A stretch of DNA of 64,000 nt from Levilactobacillus mulengensis. Lineage in GTDB: Bacteria > Bacillota > Bacilli > Lactobacillales > Lactobacillaceae. Made by a program: the position numbers and the translations under genes. The stretch is from the NCBI RefSeq assembly GCF_003946045.1, contig NZ_RHNW01000007.1, positions 87,711-151,710 of the forward strand. Reading direction: 5' to 3'. The notes under the pieces were generated by a model that saw only the letters and a list, made by a program, of their open reading frames with translations, was not told the origin of the DNA and made no database searches. Below, in pieces: positions 61,389 through 64,000 of the stretch. Every line of letters begins with the position of its first letter. The stretch's first letter is position 1.

Positions 61389-61985
61389 ATGACAACGCAA
61401 CTTTTAGATGATCCCGGAGCGTGTTATTACTCGCCGGTGGGAAAGTTACAGTCTGTTCAAGCCTCTTGGTTGACGCTTTGAGGAGGACAAACCTCTAGCT
61501 TTCCCTATCCCGGACCCCGTAGCTTGATGCGGAGGTTCGACTAGTAGACTTTAAACGGAAACGACTGGCCACTTTATTTCAGACGCTGTCGGTGTTGCAA
61601 CCGACCGTAACTCGTCTGAACTTCCCGAACTCGTTCGTGTGCCAGCCGGGTTCCACCCACTTAATGGATAACGCAAGCTAGAGTTACCAGTCTTTCTCGG
61701 CAACTATGTCACCATAATGCATTGACGTGCTAGTCGCATAGCGTTACACTACGTAGCGATGCTTCACCGTTGGGGGAACCCAGTGGAGAGGAAAACATTT
61801 CGTAACTGACGCCGTTTCAACTAGGTCGGTTTTTAATCTCTAACGGTCGATACGACTAATCAATACCAAACCAATCATAAACTGGTTATCAACGCCATTT
61901 GATGGGCCCCATGGGCTGATGGGAATCACCCCGCAAGGTCCCACCGCCATGACGTTGATGAGCTGGTATTACCAAACACGCTTCA
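61389..61985 (+). pseudogene. Decayed gene under M-box control, possibly a CorA-type Mg2+ transporter
   Basis: AGGAGGTGATTGAAC precedes an ATG at 61389 that runs only to TGA at 61479. Further fragments appear in shifted frames: L-D-A-E-V-R-L-V-D-F-K-R-K-R-L-A-T-L near 61530-61580, R-L-I-N-T-K-P-I-I-N-W-L-S-T near 61855-61895, and a hydrophobic-then-basic end (W-Y-Y-Q-T-R-F-I-K-K) before 61997. The last two recall the CorA helical-arm and C-terminal regions, but similarity is weak. Several stops and frameshifts make it non-functional. Role is inferred from the riboswitch. Confidence 0.55.
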
Positions 61986-61987
61986 TT

Positions 61988-62037
61988 AAAAAGCAGCGAA
62001 CCAATTCCGAAAAACGGATTGGTTCGCTGCTTTTTTA
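61988..62037. terminator. Bidirectional intrinsic terminator
   Basis: AAAAGCAGCGAACCAAT pairs perfectly with ATTGGTTCGCTGCTTTT, with inner TCCG...CGGA; it ends the symporter gene on the minus strand. Confidence 0.92.
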
Positions 62038-63324
62038 TTATTTTGCTTTTGCCGAATGAAGATGGTCCAGATAAGCCTGACTCTTCTCTTCACTAAATTC
62101 ATGTTCCGATTTCCCAATGATCACGGTCGCTAGGGAGTTCCCCACCACGTTAACGGCGGTCCGTCCCATATCAACTAACCGGTCGATCCCAGCAATAAAG
62201 GTTAACCCACTCATAGGCACCCCAATCGTCGAAACCGTCGCCAGCAAGACCACAAAGGATGCGCCAGGCACCCCAGCCATCCCTTTACTGGTAATCATCA
62301 AGACCACCAGCAAGGTAATCTGCTGTCCCAGACTCAGGTGAATATGGTACGCCTGTGCCAGGAAGAGCGCGGCCAATGACTGGTAAATAGCGGATCCATC
62401 CAAGTTAAAGGTATAGCCGGTGGGAATTACAAAGGACACGATACCTTGGCTAACCCCGAACTTGTCCATTTTATCGATCAACCGGGGTAAGGTTGCTTCA
62501 GAACTCGCCGTTGAGAAGGCTAAAACGGCCTCATCCTTGATTACGTACAGCAAATCCCACAACCGGAACCCGAACAACCGGGCCGCCAAGCCCATGAAGA
62601 CGAGAATGAAGACGGCCATGGTTGCGTAGGCTAAGACGATGAAATACCCCAGCGGTGCTAGCGCCGACAGTCCCATTTGCGCGATGGTGACCCCAATCAG
62701 CGCACAGACCCCAATGGGTGCCGTATGCATGACCCAGTTCGTTACGCGGAACATCACTTGCGAGACGGCGTCTAAGGCATCAATAATGACCTGCCCCTGC
62801 TTACCAATGGCGGCCGTTCCCAGTCCGAAGAAGACGGAGAAGAAGATGACTGGCATCATGTCCCCCTCAGACAGCGACTTGAAAATGTTGGTTGGAATGA
62901 TGCCCATCAAGGTTGCCCAAATACCAGAATTTCCAGCCGATTTGGCAGAGGAAACGTACTGACTGATGTCGGTACTATGTAATTGGTGAATATCAATGAA
63001 ATCCCCGGGTTTGAAGATGTTCCCAACCAGTAACCCTAAGGCAATCGCAATCGTGGTCATGATTTCAAAGTAAATGATAGTCTTCCCACCAATACGCCCC
63101 AATTGCTTAATGTCACCCATGTTGGCGATCCCAACGGTCAGACAGGAAACCACGATTGGCAGAACGATCATTTGAATCAACCCGATAAACATGTTCCCAA
63201 TGTTTTGCATCGCCGTAATAGCGACCTTGTTCTGATAAAAGACTGCCCCAAGAATAATCCCGAGAATCAGCCCAATCAGAATTTGCCACCCTAGACTCAG
63301 GCGGTACTTCCGATACTTCTGCAT
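62038..63324 (-). CDS. Dicarboxylate/amino acid:cation symporter (DAACS family)
   Basis: A 428-aa membrane protein. S-T-A-S-S-E-A-T-L-P near 273 is the serine-rich HP1 reentrant loop, N-L-D-G-S-A-I-Y near 310 (TM7 N-x-D/M-D-G-type motif) and the K-G-M-A-G-V-P-G-A HP2 region near 350 follow. These match GltP/GltT/DctA-like symporters, which take up glutamate, aspartate or C4-dicarboxylates with H+ or Na+. AGGTGA lies before the ATG. Single-gene unit. Confidence 0.92.
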   Translation of the reverse strand: MQKYRKYRLSLGWQILIGLILGIILGAVFYQNKVAITAMQNIGNMFIGLIQMIVLPIVVSCLTVGIANMGDIKQLGRIGGKTIIYFEIMTTIAIALGLLVGNIFKPGDFIDIHQLHSTDISQYVSSAKSAGNSGIWATLMGIIPTNIFKSLSEGDMMPVIFFSVFFGLGTAAIGKQGQVIIDALDAVSQVMFRVTNWVMHTAPIGVCALIGVTIAQMGLSALAPLGYFIVLAYATMAVFILVFMGLAARLFGFRLWDLLYVIKDEAVLAFSTASSEATLPRLIDKMDKFGVSQGIVSFVIPTGYTFNLDGSAIYQSLAALFLAQAYHIHLSLGQQITLLVVLMITSKGMAGVPGASFVVLLATVSTIGVPMSGLTFIAGIDRLVDMGRTAVNVVGNSLATVIIGKSEHEFSEEKSQAYLDHLHSAKAK

Positions 63325-63751
63325 GCTACTGTCACCTGTTCTCTCTTAATTTGATAGTTTCAGATAATTTAGGTAGTGATTAGTCACAACAGTCATAATG
63401 ATAGCACAATGCCCCGTCCCGGCAAAGATGGCACACAACCGATTTCAAGTGGGAAAACGTCCTCAGTTAGCCTCTAACGCCACTTAAGTGTATCGCCTAC
63501 CACGGAGACGCTAACAGATTTAACGGCCACCTGAGACCAGCAAGGGACTGAATTTTCCATTTCTAGTAGCTAGTCCTAACCGCTGGCTGTGCTAAGCAGT
63601 AGATTTTTGTGAAAATATCAGTTGCACTGCTAGCAGTGGATGGGTAAAACGTTTATGCAATTGTACTGGGGAATCTGCTTCTGACGTGACCGGTGTTGCC
63701 AACCTCGCTACCGCCGCGGTCATGCGCCCCATCTGCTTTTGATTTTCTGCA
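63325..63751. other. Intergenic region between the symporter and the rRNA operon
   Basis: No gene or recognisable repeat seen. The symporter promoter should lie at its left end. Confidence 0.4.
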
Positions 63752-63781
63752 CAAAAAAAGGAACCCATCACTGGGTTCCTA
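63752..63781 (-). terminator. Terminator of the rRNA operon
   Basis: AGGAACCCA pairs with TGGGTTCCT, followed by a T7 run on the minus strand, 7 nt after the 5S gene. Confidence 0.88.
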
Positions 63782-63787
63782 ACGTTT

Positions 63788-63904
<117 letters not shown>

Positions 63905-63978
63905 CTATAAGAGAACTTATTCCCTCAAAACTAGATATCATCAAATTATTTTCTATTGAGAACACCACGTTTTTCAAC

Positions 63979-64000
63979 TTGGTTAAGTCCTCGACCGATT
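63979..64000 (-). rRNA. rrl: 23S ribosomal RNA, 3' end only
   Basis: On the minus strand the window edge reads into GGTCGAGGACTTAACCAA, the conserved 3' end of Lactobacillaceae 23S rRNA. The 74-nt spacer to 5S contains no tRNA. Confidence 0.85.

Overview
The window is a stretch of chromosome from a low-to-mid GC Gram-positive lactic acid bacterium, most probably a Lactobacillaceae species of the Levilactobacillus type. The evidence is AGGAGG-type ribosome binding sites, frequent TTG and GTG starts, DUF1836, AEC, YjeM-like and SEC10/PgrA-type proteins, a class Ib NrdI, an HrcA/CIRCE heat-shock site, and the 5S and 23S 3' ends of an rRNA operon on the minus strand at the right edge. The species cannot be fixed from sequence reading alone.

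Layout. 1-7.8 kb: a glycerophosphodiesterase fragment, DUF1836, a CtpE-like P-type ATPase, an aldo/keto reductase and a YjeM-like amino-acid permease, with three copies of a structured intergenic repeat between them. 7.9-9.8 kb: an IS200/IS605 element with divergent tnpA and tnpB. 9.9-10.8 kb: an orphan MazE/AbrB antitoxin and a CIRCE-controlled small heat-shock protein. 10.8-23.3 kb: a minus-strand island of exported proteins. It holds a paralogous family of small secreted proteins with a P-K-x-x-x-G-x-W signature, a 574-aa membrane protein and a 1191-aa coiled-coil SEC10/PgrA-like surface protein. 23.5-25.3 kb: a small RHH-like protein, a Phd/YefM-RelE toxin-antitoxin pair and an acidic protein. 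25.9-41.7 kb: transporters and oxidoreductases (CNNM/CBS protein, LysR with two oxidoreductases, AEC carrier, three MFS proteins), an ABC-F ATPase behind an attenuator-like leader, NrdI with a nitroreductase, and a lone AAA ATPase. 41.9-48.7 kb: a metal/stress module (two HMA proteins, Dps, CPx-type P-type ATPase) whose two promoters carry the same FNR-type inverted repeat. A primase-helicase gene broken by one in-frame stop lies between them. 48.8-61 kb: exported and membrane proteins, AAC(3)-like acetyltransferase, zwf and gnd with a decayed marR between them, an XRE regulator, an NAD(P)-binding oxidoreductase and AhpC. 61-64 kb: an M-box magnesium riboswitch in front of a decayed gene, a dicarboxylate/amino-acid symporter and the rRNA operon end.

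The most unusual signal is a dispersed, roughly 155-300 bp intergenic element present in at least six copies. It has long outer stems that differ in sequence between copies but stay paired, an almost invariant UUUGAGCC...GUCUCAAA hairpin, and a variable third hairpin. This is the covariation pattern of a structured RNA or structured mobile cassette. Other notable points are the ABC-F leader with a three-codon upstream ORF and terminator, the paired FNR-type operators placed at -41.5 of two promoters, the secreted paralog family, and the orphaned M-box riboswitch.

Genes group as follows: zwf and gnd (oxidative pentose phosphate steps), HMA-HMA-Dps with the P-type ATPase (metal handling), LysR with two oxidoreductases, NrdI with nitroreductase (flavoenzymes), and the secreted-protein island with the surface adhesin-like protein.
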